From Bacteroidota bacterium (lineage in GTDB: Bacteria; Bacteroidota; Ignavibacteria; SZUA-365): a stretch of 37,046 bases of DNA. The stretch lies in assembly GCA_018224345.1 (NCBI GenBank), contig JAGTUW010000302.1, positions 1 through 37,046 of the forward strand, in the 5' to 3' direction. This document shows positions 1 to 8,212 of the stretch, one piece after another. Under the pieces are notes generated by a model. That model searched no databases. It was not told the DNA's origin and saw nothing but the letters and a program-made list of their open reading frames with translations. The first letter of the stretch is position 1, and every line of letters starts with the position of its first letter. The position numbers and the translations under genes were made by a program.

Positions 1-2
1 AG

Positions 3-1382
3 TTATCCCTGGAAAACGCCTTCCCGAATCTTTCTTTCAATCGGCCGGTAGACCTCCAGCACGCAGGAGACGGCAGTGATCGCATCTTTGTCGTCGAGCA
101 GGCAGGCCGTATTTTCGTCTTCGATAACGACAGAGACATCACGTCCGCAGAAATCTTTCTTGATATTCGCGATCGTGTCAACGACGGGGGAAATGAGGAA
201 GGACTGCTCGGACTGGCATTTCACCCTACATTCTCCGACAACGGATTCTTCTATTTGAATTATACAGCAGCGGGTCCAAGACGCACAGTGATCGCGCGGT
301 ATTCGGTCTCATCAACGAATCCGCAAAAGGCAGAAGCAAACAGTGAGCTGGTATTATTGACGATCCCTCAGCCATTCAGCAATCATAATGGAGGACAGCT
401 CGCTTTCGGTCCGGACAACTTCCTCTATATTGCGACAGGCGACGGTGGTTCAGGCGGCGACCCACAGAATAACGCGCAGAACAGAGCAACGTTGCTGGGA
501 AACATCCTCCGCATCGACGTTGACAATACTTCCGGAGACAAACCTTACGCTATACCATCGGACAATCCCTTTGTCGGGAATTCGGAAGGATGGGCCGAGG
601 AGATTTTCGCCTGGGGGCTACGCAATCCCTGGCGCTTCAGCTTCGACCCGGCTACCAACAGAATCTGGAATGCTGACGTTGGACAAAATCGCTTTGAGGA
701 AATCAATATTATCGAAAGCGGCAAAAACTATGGCTGGCGGATTATGGAAGGTTTCGCCTGCTTCAATCCATCTTCCGGTTGCGATCAGACCGGATTGACA
801 ATCCCTGTCTTCGAATACGGACATGATCAGGGGCAGTCTGTAACTGGTGGACATGTCTATCGGGCATCCTCTGTCCCGGAAATCGAGGGGAAATATATTT
901 ATGCCGATTTTGTCTCAGGACGCATCTGGGCACTGTCCTATAACGGACAGGACGATGTCGACAATGAATTGCTGTTGAATTCCAACAGGAACATCGCCTC
1001 GTTCGGTGTCGACCAACACCAGGAGCTGTATCTCTGCGCCTTTGACGGCACGATCTATCGCTTCAAACCCACGGTCTCTTCGACAAATTCTTTCCCATCG
1101 TCAGCGAACACAACAGAATTGTCCGATGCATTTCCCAATCCGGCCATCACCGGTGTTCACGATCGAATCTCCGTACAATTCTCGATTCCCACGCAGAACA
1201 TGGTACGTCTGGCGTTGTTCGACACCCTTGGACGTGAAGTCCTCATTATTCACGAGGCAATGCATGACCCTGGCGTACATCGTATTTCGATGGATATCAC
1301 CGGTCTGCCTGCAGGTCTCTATTTGTATGCGATGGACACAGCGGGGATGCGACTGACAAAAAAATTGGTCATCATAGAGTGA
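3..1382 (+). CDS. PQQ-dependent sugar dehydrogenase with T9SS sorting domain, 5'-truncated
   Basis: The frame is open from the left edge, so the true start lies outside the window. The product resembles the soluble glucose/sorbosone dehydrogenase family (six-bladed propeller, PQQ and calcium), which oxidises sugars outside the cytoplasm. Visible family signatures are GDGSDRIFVVEQAGRI near the edge, EEGLLGLAFHP, HNGGQLAFGPDNFLYIATGDGG-type residues (encoded near 385-445), RNPWRFSFDP, and NYGWRIMEG. The last ~80 residues form a separate beta domain beginning SDAFPNPA, with GREV, LPAGLYLY and a basic KKLVIIE end, typical of a T9SS type A sorting domain. I infer secretion to the cell surface through the T9SS, for which sprA lies at the other end of the window. 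The actual substrate cannot be read from sequence. The gene converges on the minus-strand cluster that follows. Confidence 0.88.
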   Translation, partial: LSLENAFPNLSFNRPVDLQHAGDGSDRIFVVEQAGRIFVFDNDRDITSAEIFLDIRDRVNDGGNEEGLLGLAFHPTFSDNGFFYLNYTAAGPRRTVIARYSVSSTNPQKAEANSELVLLTIPQPFSNHNGGQLAFGPDNFLYIATGDGGSGGDPQNNAQNRATLLGNILRIDVDNTSGDKPYAIPSDNPFVGNSEGWAEEIFAWGLRNPWRFSFDPATNRIWNADVGQNRFEEINIIESGKNYGWRIMEGFACFNPSSGCDQTGLTIPVFEYGHDQGQSVTGGHVYRASSVPEIEGKYIYADFVSGRIWALSYNGQDDVDNELLLNSNRNIASFGVDQHQELYLCAFDGTIYRFKPTVSSTNSFPSSANTTELSDAFPNPAITGVHDRISVQFSIPTQNMVRLALFDTLGREVLIIHEAMHDPGVHRISMDITGLPAGLYLYAMDTAGMRLTKKLVIIE

Positions 1383-1518
1383 GAATCAGATAGAACCCGG
1401 TCACTGCAGTCGGGAATCTCCTGTTGACTTCAGAGCAGGTACTGCTGCCACACTGCCGCAAGCCTGCCCATCCGGAACATTTCCGTTAGACCGATATCAC
1501 GGGCTGTGATGTATCGTC

Positions 1519-1686
1519 TCAGGACGTAGATTCTTTTTGAGGGGAGTTCCCTCCGTGCCGGGTAATGTAAACATCCAGCGCCCGGATGAGCCGCTGGGCG
1601 ATCCTCACAAAAAGGATAAACCCGTAAATAACGAAGACAAGCGTGAGAAGGGAGAAAACGAGCGTAGTGATTTCATTCAGTGACAT
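1519..1686 (-). CDS. Small single-pass membrane protein, function unknown
   Basis: A 55-residue product with one hydrophobic segment (about residues 8-29, LVFSLLTLVFVIYGFILFV) followed by a basic, amphipathic stretch and a short polar tail. I chose the ATG at 1686 because GGAAGG sits six bases upstream; a longer reading back to 1749 would overlap the preceding gene and lacks this site. It lies 29 bases after the stop of the FAD oxidoreductase on the same strand and is probably cotranscribed. I do not recognise a family. Confidence 0.5.
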   Translation of the reverse strand: MSLNEITTLVFSLLTLVFVIYGFILFVRIAQRLIRALDVYITRHGGNSPQKESTS

Positions 1687-1715
1687 CGCGTACCTTCCGG
1701 AATAGTGTGAGCCTT

Positions 1716-3338
1716 TTATATTCTGCTGCCGGTCATCGCAGTGAAGCAATCAGCAGGTTCTATCATTGTCCAGAGCCAAGCCTGAGCCGCGCGTATACCG
1801 TCGACGGCGGCCGAGGTAATACCTCCGGCATATCCGGCACCCTCGCCGACGGGATACAGGTTCGGCGCATCCGGAGATGTAAGGAGGTGTTGATCGCGAT
1901 CAATACGATAGGGTGCTGATGTGCGACTTTCAATACCGAATATCTGCGCCTTTTCATGGCGTGCAAAACCCCGCATTTTTCTGTCAAAGACGCCGAAACC
2001 GCGGCATAATCCTTCGTAGACAAAATCCGGGAACATCATGTGCATCGGAGCAGGTGCGACAGGACTCACACATGATGTGGGCAATAGCCCATGGCTGCTC
2101 TGTCCCGCAAGAAAATCCTGCAGCCGTTGCCCCGGCAGTACGTGTACCGAAGCGGTTCTGTTCACTGCTGCACGAAATCGGGCTTCAAGTTCTACCTGAA
2201 GTTGCAGCGCGGCATCGATGCCGGTATAGCCCGTGCGCTCAAGATCCGTGACACTCACATTCACAACAATCGCTGCATTCGAGAAACGCCCGCTCTTCAT
2301 GGAATTACTCATTCCATTTGTAACGACACCTGTGGTATCGGAACTTGCATTCAGTACGTAACCACCCGGACACATACAGAAAGAGTACACGGCTCTGTTG
2401 GTATCCTTCCAGGTGTTTGCCAACCTGTATTGAGCGGCCTCTATACCCGGATAGCGGGTGCTGTACCCCTGACCATATTGCATTGTGTTCACGGCTTCTG
2501 CAGGATGTTCGATGCGGACACCAAGCGCGAATTCCTTCAGCGACATCGAAAGAGTGCGCGAACGGAGCAACCGGTACACCTCCCTCGCGGAATGCCCAGT
2601 CGCCAGAAATAACACCGTTGCGGGCAACACTGTCCCATCTTGAAGTTGAACTCCCCGTATTGCACCGGTTGAATCGGTATCATAGTCAGTAAAGCGGGTT
2701 CCGTAACGAATATCCATCCGTTTTTCTGTCAGGTCATCGAGCATTCGTGTGATGCATTGGCGGATCTTGTTCGACCCGAGATGTGGATTATAAAGAAAAC
2801 AAATGTTATCGGGGGCACCGTAACGGACAAACGTATCCATAACAAAACCGATATACGGTGAACGAATGCGTGTGATCAGTTTCCCGTCACTGTACGTGCC
2901 CGCGCCACCAGCCCCGAAACATATATTTGAATACGGGTGCAGAACACCGTTTTTCATAAAGCGCGCCATATCACGGATGCGTTCTCGCATTGGTGGTCCC
3001 TGTTCGATCAGTATCGGTTGAATACCGTGCAGATGCAGCCAATAAGCGCAGAACAGTCCACCCGGCCCGGAACCTACCACAACCGGGCGTGATGCTGTTC
3101 TTTGTCCTGTCGTCTCAAGACGCCGTCTTTGTTGCTCAATTCCGTTCTGTATATCATCGACGGGATCTCGTGAATCCGTCGTGACAGAATAATGGACACG
3201 AATATCGTGATGCTGACGAGCATCAACGCTGCGTTTGAGGATACGATACGTGGCATCATCGTCACCGATGCGACCGCGTATCGCTTCATCCAATTCCTGC
3301 TCGCTGTGATGATACGGAAGAGTGATACTGAATTGCAT
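1716..3338 (-). CDS. NAD(P)/FAD-dependent oxidoreductase, COG2509-like
   Basis: A 540-residue flavoprotein. After an N-terminal domain of about 80 residues comes a dinucleotide-binding motif, VVVGSGPGGLFCAYWL (residues ~86-101), followed by an acidic strand end at IEQG. A GAGGAGTYSDGKL segment near residue 145 and a C-terminal FAD-contacting NLYPVGEGAGYAGGITSAAVDG (near residue 490) match the uncharacterised FAD-dependent dehydrogenases of COG2509. The substrate of this family is not established, so I assign only the cofactor and fold. No Shine-Dalgarno precedes the ATG; instead a strong stem-loop with a U-run ends just seven bases upstream (see terminator at 3346-3388). The small membrane protein follows on the same strand. 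Confidence 0.85.
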   Translation of the reverse strand: MQFSITLPYHHSEQELDEAIRGRIGDDDATYRILKRSVDARQHHDIRVHYSVTTDSRDPVDDIQNGIEQQRRRLETTGQRTASRPVVVGSGPGGLFCAYWLHLHGIQPILIEQGPPMRERIRDMARFMKNGVLHPYSNICFGAGGAGTYSDGKLITRIRSPYIGFVMDTFVRYGAPDNICFLYNPHLGSNKIRQCITRMLDDLTEKRMDIRYGTRFTDYDTDSTGAIRGVQLQDGTVLPATVLFLATGHSAREVYRLLRSRTLSMSLKEFALGVRIEHPAEAVNTMQYGQGYSTRYPGIEAAQYRLANTWKDTNRAVYSFCMCPGGYVLNASSDTTGVVTNGMSNSMKSGRFSNAAIVVNVSVTDLERTGYTGIDAALQLQVELEARFRAAVNRTASVHVLPGQRLQDFLAGQSSHGLLPTSCVSPVAPAPMHMMFPDFVYEGLCRGFGVFDRKMRGFARHEKAQIFGIESRTSAPYRIDRDQHLLTSPDAPNLYPVGEGAGYAGGITSAAVDGIRAAQAWLWTMIEPADCFTAMTGSRI

Positions 3339-3345
3339 AGGGCAG

Positions 3346-3388
3346 AAAAATGCCGCGCGAAAAGACTACAGGTCCTGCATCGCGCGGC
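3346..3388 (-). terminator. Terminator-like stem-loop between regulator and FAD oxidoreductase
   Basis: On the minus strand a perfect 9-bp stem (GCCGCGCGA pairs with TCGCGCGGC; arms 3352-3360 and 3380-3388, 19-base loop) is followed by ATTTTT. It lies 21 bases after the stop of the NtrC-like gene, and its U-run ends only seven bases before the ATG of the oxidoreductase. It may end transcription of the regulator, or act as a leader structure for the oxidoreductase. Confidence 0.55.
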
Positions 3389-3409
3389 CATAATCGCATA
3401 TTAATAAAG

Positions 3410-4783
3410 CTATATATCTATATGATATTTTTCTATCATTTTATAAAGTGTTGAGCGGCTGATGCCAAGCTCGCGGGCAGCATACGCCATATTTCCATTT
3501 GCAATCTCAACTGCCCGATGCACGACCTGCTGCTTGATTTGATCGAGAGAAACGATTTTATTGTCGTGAAACAATCGACCATCGGTTTTGAGCTCCATGC
3601 TGGCGTCTTTAAAGGGCTGCATGATTTTGGGAAGATGTGCGAGGCTGATCAGCTTCCCTTTGGTCTCCAGGAGGGCACGACGGATGGTGTGCTCGAGTTC
3701 ACGCACATTCCCCGGCCACGGATAATGATAGATTGCCTCGAGTGCCTCGCTTGTAAAACCTCTGACAGCGATGTTTTCTTTTTTTGCATGCTGTTCGAGA
3801 AACGTTTCTGCGAGGAGAATGATGTCGGTGCCCCGATCTCTGAGCGGTGGAAGATGGATCGGAAGAGAGATCAAGCGATAATAGAGTTCCCTGAGAATTT
3901 TACTTTTCCCGAGGAGCTCTTTCAGGTTTTCTGCTGTGGCAATGATCAGCCGAATGTCGACTTTTTCATACTGTTTCCCACCTACCGGTCGTATCTGCTT
4001 GTATCGCAGAAAATGAAGCAATTGTGCCTGAACTTCCAGGTCAAAGCCAGCGATTTCACTGATATATACCGTACCACCGTGTGCCTGTTCGAACAAGCCC
4101 GCTTTTCGTTTGTCAATTCCAGGACAGGAATCCTTTGTGAAACCGAATAACGTACCAGGAAGCATGTCTTCTGGAACGGAAGCCTGAGAAAAAGCCATGA
4201 AGGGTTTGGTGTTCCTGCTGCTTCCCGCATGGATTGTTCTGGCAACAAATTCCCGTCCTGTCCCTGCCTCCCCTGTTAGCAAAACAGGAAGGTCTTTCCC
4301 TTTCACCTGTTCGATCATCCGGAACACGAGCTTCATTTCACGCGATTCTGCGATCATCGGTGTGGACAGCAATCGATCCTGCATTTCCTCACGCAGACGG
4401 CCGATTTCATGCCGCAAATCTACAATCCTGAACACATGATGAAACACCCGATCGGCGCGGGCCTCATCGATCGGTACTTCAAGGTAATCGAAACAGCCGC
4501 TTCGTAATGATTCCCGGCAGGTATCTTCATCCTTCGCATGAATGACAGAGATGACCGGGACCTCCGACTTGCGATACCGGAGTTCCCTGAACACTTCAGA
4601 AAGGATTATCTCCTGTGCCCTGGCATCAAGCAAAATGATATCCGGAACGGAAGTGTCGGCAAACAACGCCTCCGAATCGGGGAAGAGACGCAAGGTGTGC
4701 CCGAGGTCCTTTTCCAGTTTCCGGGAAAACAGACGTCGCAAGGAATCATCGGTGGACACGAGGGATATCAGATGTTTTTTCAT
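3410..4783 (-). CDS. NtrC-family response regulator with degenerate receiver and AAA+ motifs
   Basis: A 457-residue protein with the NtrC order: receiver (1-125), AAA+ domain (~140-380), Fis-type helix-turn-helix (~415-457, NMAYAARELGISRSTLYKMI). The receiver keeps the acidic pair D12/D13 and the phospho-acceptor D53, but the usual lysine of the KP motif is V103 and the T/S position lies in an altered IHA segment. In the AAA+ domain, Walker A reads GEAGTGRE, with R177 for lysine; Walker B reads GGTVYISEI, with S242 for aspartate; and the sigma-54 loop GAFTGA is replaced by DSCPGI (218-223). LYYRL and LPPLRDR are kept. I infer a DNA-binding regulator that cannot act as a normal sigma-54 activator. 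I chose ATG 4783; the longer reading to 4813 uses TTG. No histidine kinase gene is adjacent. Confidence 0.85.
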   Translation of the reverse strand: MKKHLISLVSTDDSLRRLFSRKLEKDLGHTLRLFPDSEALFADTSVPDIILLDARAQEIILSEVFRELRYRKSEVPVISVIHAKDEDTCRESLRSGCFDYLEVPIDEARADRVFHHVFRIVDLRHEIGRLREEMQDRLLSTPMIAESREMKLVFRMIEQVKGKDLPVLLTGEAGTGREFVARTIHAGSSRNTKPFMAFSQASVPEDMLPGTLFGFTKDSCPGIDKRKAGLFEQAHGGTVYISEIAGFDLEVQAQLLHFLRYKQIRPVGGKQYEKVDIRLIIATAENLKELLGKSKILRELYYRLISLPIHLPPLRDRGTDIILLAETFLEQHAKKENIAVRGFTSEALEAIYHYPWPGNVRELEHTIRRALLETKGKLISLAHLPKIMQPFKDASMELKTDGRLFHDNKIVSLDQIKQQVVHRAVEIANGNMAYAARELGISRSTLYKMIEKYHIDI

Positions 4784-4924
4784 GTTGTTATCCGATTCCA
4801 GAACATGAGTCAATCGAATGCCTGTTCAGATTTCACCAGGGATCCGCGATTCTGCAGGGAAGAACTGGACGGGAATTCCGCTGTTCGAAGGAACGCAAAA
4901 TCCGTACAAGTCGCGCATCAGCAG

Positions 4925-4961
4925 AAAAAGTATCGGCCGGTTGCATTTGAGGCAACCGGCC
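4925..4961 (-). terminator. Rho-independent terminator after the OmpA gene
   Basis: A perfect 10-bp stem, GGCCGGTTGC with GCAACCGGCC (4935-4944 and 4952-4961), 7-base loop, lies 11 bases past the OmpA stop. Read on the minus strand it is followed by GATAC and then five T residues. It separates the OmpA gene from the regulator. Confidence 0.75.
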
Positions 4962-4972
4962 AGTTACGCAGA

Positions 4973-6475
4973 TCATCGAAGCACACGGAACTGAATGCGT
5001 CTGTTGCGCTGTCTGTTTTCCGGTGAATCGTTGGGCACAAGAGGTTGATCCAGACCGTATCCGCGAGCCGTCATACGATCTCCATCAATTCCGCGCTCAA
5101 TAAAGTATTCACGGACTGCATTCGCCCGGCGTTCACTCAGATCTTGATTCATGTTTCTGCCACCGACATCATCGGTGTGCCCCTGAATCTCGACACGAAG
5201 ATCCGGGTTGGTCCTGAGCGTATTCAGCGCCATACGAAGGATCGTTTCCGAATCCGGTGTAATGACAGCAGAATTCGTTTCAAAATTGATCCCCTCGAGA
5301 ACCACGTCGCCACTTTCCTCGATTTTCAAAACGTCCACTACGAGAGGGTCTGTTCCATCACGCACTTCACGGCCATCATTGACTCCGTCTCCATCGGTAT
5401 CCGGATTCAGGGGATCGGTACCGTAGATATGAACTTCGTCACCATCGGTCAACCCGTCACCGTCCGTGTCCGGATTCAAGGGATCGGTACCATAGGTCAG
5501 CACTTCCTCACCGTCGACCAACCCGTCACCGTCGGTATCCTTGACAAGAGGATCCGTGCCATAGGTATTGATTTCTTCACCGTCGGTCAGACTATCATAG
5601 TCCGTATCGCGAAGTGTCGGATCCGTCTTGTGAATCAGGACTTCATCTCCGTCACTCAATCCGTCACCATCGGTGTCCGGATTGAACGGATCCGTATTGT
5701 AAATACTGGTCTCATCTTCATCGGTCAAACCATCTCCGTCGGAATCCTTGGGGACCACAGCAACCGGAGCCGCGGGCTGCACGGCCTCTTTGCGGTCATC
5801 AAGATAGAAGGTAAGCCCGAACGTGACCATGTTGTAATTGTCATTGTCCTCTGAGACCCAGTTATCCATCTCATCAGTGAATGTCAACGTTTTCATGAAC
5901 TCGGCAAAGAAATCCAGACGTTCGGAAATTGTCCAGGTCAGACCGACACCCAATGGCAGCGTCATAGTTCCCGACACATCACCCGTGCTGTTCTTGGCGA
6001 AATTCGGAGGACTTAACGTCGGACTGAAACTCAGGAAACCGAAACCGGCGTATGCGTATGGACGCAAATCATATTCGGGGAAAAACTGCATCTGCAACCC
6101 TGCAATGAAATGCAGAAGATCATCACTGTATTCATAGGAGAGTTGGGGTCTGCCGGAGTGAGAGGACGAAACAGGGGAATACGCGAACCGTCCCAACAAA
6201 TGTAACGTCGCAAAATCACCTGCATCGGCAAAGCGCCAGAGAAGATGGATGTTTCCACCAATCCCCCAGTCGGTTTCAGCTCCCGGGAAATTTGATCCGT
6301 CCTGCAAATCACCCGCATATCTGTTCAAAGACAAGCCGGCACCAAACCCCAGCTTCTGGGGACGGGAAAAATCAGCGTCATAAGGTCGGTCCTGCTGCAT
6401 CCTCTGATTTTCCTGGGCTGTCAAGCCACCAGAGAAAATGAGCAAAACCGCAATGGTGAAAATAAATCGTATCAT
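4973..6475 (-). CDS. OmpA-family outer-membrane protein with thrombospondin type 3 repeats
   Basis: A 500-residue envelope protein. A signal peptide (1-20, ending GLTA before Q) leads into a beta-barrel-like region (~30-225) rich in alternating aromatic and polar residues. Residues 244-380 are six repeats of 22-23 residues of the form DTDGDGLxDGDE...TDPLNP, the calcium-binding thrombospondin type 3 pattern. The C-terminal domain (~395-500) is OmpA-like and should bind peptidoglycan: GINFETNSA, IQGHTDDVGG, and LSERRANAVREYF carry the family's conserved Asp and Arg. I infer a barrel in the outer membrane, a stiff calcium-bound linker through the periplasm, and a peptidoglycan anchor. GAGGAGC lies just before the ATG. 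A terminator follows, and an inverted repeat lies in the upstream region. Confidence 0.9.
   Translation of the reverse strand: MIRFIFTIAVLLIFSGGLTAQENQRMQQDRPYDADFSRPQKLGFGAGLSLNRYAGDLQDGSNFPGAETDWGIGGNIHLLWRFADAGDFATLHLLGRFAYSPVSSSHSGRPQLSYEYSDDLLHFIAGLQMQFFPEYDLRPYAYAGFGFLSFSPTLSPPNFAKNSTGDVSGTMTLPLGVGLTWTISERLDFFAEFMKTLTFTDEMDNWVSEDNDNYNMVTFGLTFYLDDRKEAVQPAAPVAVVPKDSDGDGLTDEDETSIYNTDPFNPDTDGDGLSDGDEVLIHKTDPTLRDTDYDSLTDGEEINTYGTDPLVKDTDGDGLVDGEEVLTYGTDPLNPDTDGDGLTDGDEVHIYGTDPLNPDTDGDGVNDGREVRDGTDPLVVDVLKIEESGDVVLEGINFETNSAVITPDSETILRMALNTLRTNPDLRVEIQGHTDDVGGRNMNQDLSERRANAVREYFIERGIDGDRMTARGYGLDQPLVPNDSPENRQRNRRIQFRVLR
5336..5746 (-). repeat. Six tandem ~69-bp repeats encoding calcium-binding linkers
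   Basis: Five units of 23 codons and one of 22 lie in tandem within the OmpA gene. Units 4 and 5 are nearly identical in DNA. Unit 3 is degenerate: DTDYDSLTD replaces the DTDGDGLTD core, so two glycines of the calcium loop are lost. Such repeats can gain or lose units by slippage. Confidence 0.85.
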
Positions 6476-6546
6476 CTTCGCTCCTCAAAAATTAATAAAG
6501 AACTCGTCTCTCTTTTTTTAGCTACTTCAGCGACACCTCGATCAGA

Positions 6547-6576
6547 CATATACCTTGATCGTGATTCATGTATATG
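6547..6576. promoter_or_regulatory. Inverted repeat upstream of the OmpA gene
   Basis: CATATAC (6547-6553) and GTATATG (6570-6576) are perfect 7-base arms separated by 16 bases, about 72 bases before the OmpA start. It may be an operator or may overlap a promoter; no matching regulator is evident. Confidence 0.3.
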
Positions 6577-6637
6577 AAATTCAATCAGCGGTCACTTCCG
6601 CAGTTGCCGGCATGATTGCCATTCTTGGTGTACATAC

Positions 6638-6657
6638 AAAAAAAGCTCTTAATGAGC
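6638..6657 (-). terminator. Weak terminator after the 142-residue hypothetical gene
   Basis: On the minus strand a short stem (GCTC/GAGC, five-base loop, 6645-6657) runs straight into seven T residues (6638-6644 as A on the plus strand). The stem is only 4 bp, so termination is uncertain. It lies in the 243-base gap between this gene and the OmpA gene. Confidence 0.4.
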
Positions 6658-6718
6658 AAACATGCAAGTACTTCGGACATTTTTTTCCACACGACTTTGA
6701 GACTGTCTGCTTTTCGTC

Positions 6719-7147
6719 CTATTCCGCCGAATGACTGTGATCACTACCTCCACCAAGCAATGCCCGCAATTGCTCGCGAATATTCATCTCTACAGTCCCG
6801 GGAATTCCGTCCGAAGAAATATCTGCATCCAGGGAACGGGCACTTCTTTCCTGCCGGAGCCGATTCATCTCCTCGACGACCATGCGCAGCTGCTGTGTAG
6901 CGGAATCCTCGAGTATACTGAGTTCGACGAAACGCTCCTGCAACTCCTTATCCGTCCACGCCGTCATGTCCTCAGGTTTACCATAAAGACTTCCCGTCCC
7001 GACCGTCACTACCACAACATCGTGGGAGGGGTCTGCCAGATCGACGTTGTTGACCGCAAGCAGGTACTCGGATTGTCGGAGCACACCTATCGTGTGCAGA
7101 AGATTATGAAGGTCCTCTTTTTGAATGGCATATCGAATGATATTCAT
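6719..7147 (-). CDS. Hypothetical 142-residue protein
   Basis: I do not recognise a family. The product has no signal peptide or membrane segment. Its first half is a mixed alpha/beta-like stretch with hydrophobic strands (DVVVVTVGTG, residues ~43-52); the second (about 67-99) is charged, heptad-like and probably coiled coil (KELQERFVELSILED, MVVEEMNRLRQE). The tail is glycine-rich and ends in a histidine-containing GGGSDHSHSAE. AGGAG lies seven bases before the ATG, which supports a real gene. It stands between the DUF4249 lipoprotein gene (165 bases upstream) and the OmpA gene, on the same strand, and has its own probable terminator. Confidence 0.65.
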   Translation of the reverse strand: MNIIRYAIQKEDLHNLLHTIGVLRQSEYLLAVNNVDLADPSHDVVVVTVGTGSLYGKPEDMTAWTDKELQERFVELSILEDSATQQLRMVVEEMNRLRQERSARSLDADISSDGIPGTVEMNIREQLRALLGGGSDHSHSAE

Positions 7148-7312
7148 TGTGCCTCTCCTGTGTGGGATGACGATTCATCCGTCAATATAACAAATACACT
7201 GCGTATGGCACGATAATTGACCGGAGCTCGGATTCCTTCTACCTTCCGGACAGTCGATTTCCCCGGCTGTCCCGTGTACACCGGCCCTGCGCATCGCGCG
7301 ACACACTCGCAA

Positions 7313-8200
7313 TCAGGGTCGCTCCCGCTTGACCAGAAACACTTCCTTCGAGATGATCGATGCGGAGCCGAACACCCCGACACCACCGGTGACGTTGCTG
7401 TATTGTTCGCGGTATTCCACGGAACGCCCTCCCCACTGTGTCGCCTTGAACCATTCAAGTAACGACGTGTCAGTCGCCAGAATGGAGACATCATTGCGTC
7501 CATACCAGCGGAAGGCCATCCAGACCGTCGGGGCCTGATTGGTCTGGATAAATCCCCAACGCGCCTTTGTGTAAAAGTTTTGGCTTTGCGGTGTCTCGAA
7601 CGGCAGATTGTTCGTCCGCTCGTTGATCTCATCTGTCGGAGGTTGGAGATATGTTCCGTAACCGAGAGTGTCAAGAGCAGTGACACGAATGATGTATTCG
7701 GTCGAGTTCCCGGGCGTCCACGCAACCCGCAGACTGTCATGGCTGTAGAGTTGCGTCGTATCCTGTGGATAGTGAATCACATCCCGGGGCGGAATCGTCC
7801 AGGCGATACTTCTGGGTGTGACTGTCTCCGCCTGCATGACGGACCCGTCATCGATTCGCACCGTGATACGATACTGTGTCTCGGGAAGAACAAGCAACGT
7901 CGTGTCAGGATAGTAATAGCTGCCGACATCGTCACGAACACGATAAACGAGTCGATACTCCACGTCCTGTGTACTGATGGTCACCTCGGCATCCGATACC
8001 ATCATGCGGGAATAGTCGAACGGCTCGGTAATTGGTTGTGAGCGGGCCACCACGATATTGTCAATCGGTTCGCCGATAATCAGGTATGCCTCGAGAAAAG
8101 GAACCGGTACATACTGTGTCGGTGGCTGATCCTCGCAGGCAGTCAACGAAAACAGAACCGGGAGGAACATGATGATTGACAGAAAAAAGATTCTCTTCAT
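7313..8200 (-). CDS. DUF4249 surface lipoprotein, partner of TonB-dependent receptor
   Basis: A 295-residue lipoprotein: hydrophobic leader and lipobox LTAC with Cys22, followed by acidic E23-D24, which in Bacteroidota is often linked to transport to the cell surface. The body has the beta-sandwich look of DUF4249 (AYLIIGEPIDNIVVARSQPI, then VSDAEVTIS and a repeated RITVRIDDG-type pattern), a family regularly encoded beside TonB-dependent receptors. Here it begins 12 bases after the receptor's stop and must be cotranscribed. I infer a receptor-associated, probably substrate-capturing lipoprotein comparable in position, not sequence, to SusD. The ligand is unknown. Confidence 0.82.
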   Translation of the reverse strand: MKRIFFLSIIMFLPVLFSLTACEDQPPTQYVPVPFLEAYLIIGEPIDNIVVARSQPITEPFDYSRMMVSDAEVTISTQDVEYRLVYRVRDDVGSYYYPDTTLLVLPETQYRITVRIDDGSVMQAETVTPRSIAWTIPPRDVIHYPQDTTQLYSHDSLRVAWTPGNSTEYIIRVTALDTLGYGTYLQPPTDEINERTNNLPFETPQSQNFYTKARWGFIQTNQAPTVWMAFRWYGRNDVSILATDTSLLEWFKATQWGGRSVEYREQYSNVTGGVGVFGSASIISKEVFLVKRERP

Positions 8201-8212
8201 TGCTGCACCATA

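Noticed and set aside
1383..1518. Possible hairpin CCCG...CGGG with ACTGCAGT after the sugar dehydrogenase
   Set aside because: Short, bulged stem without a T-run; convergent genes here may share a terminator that I cannot see.
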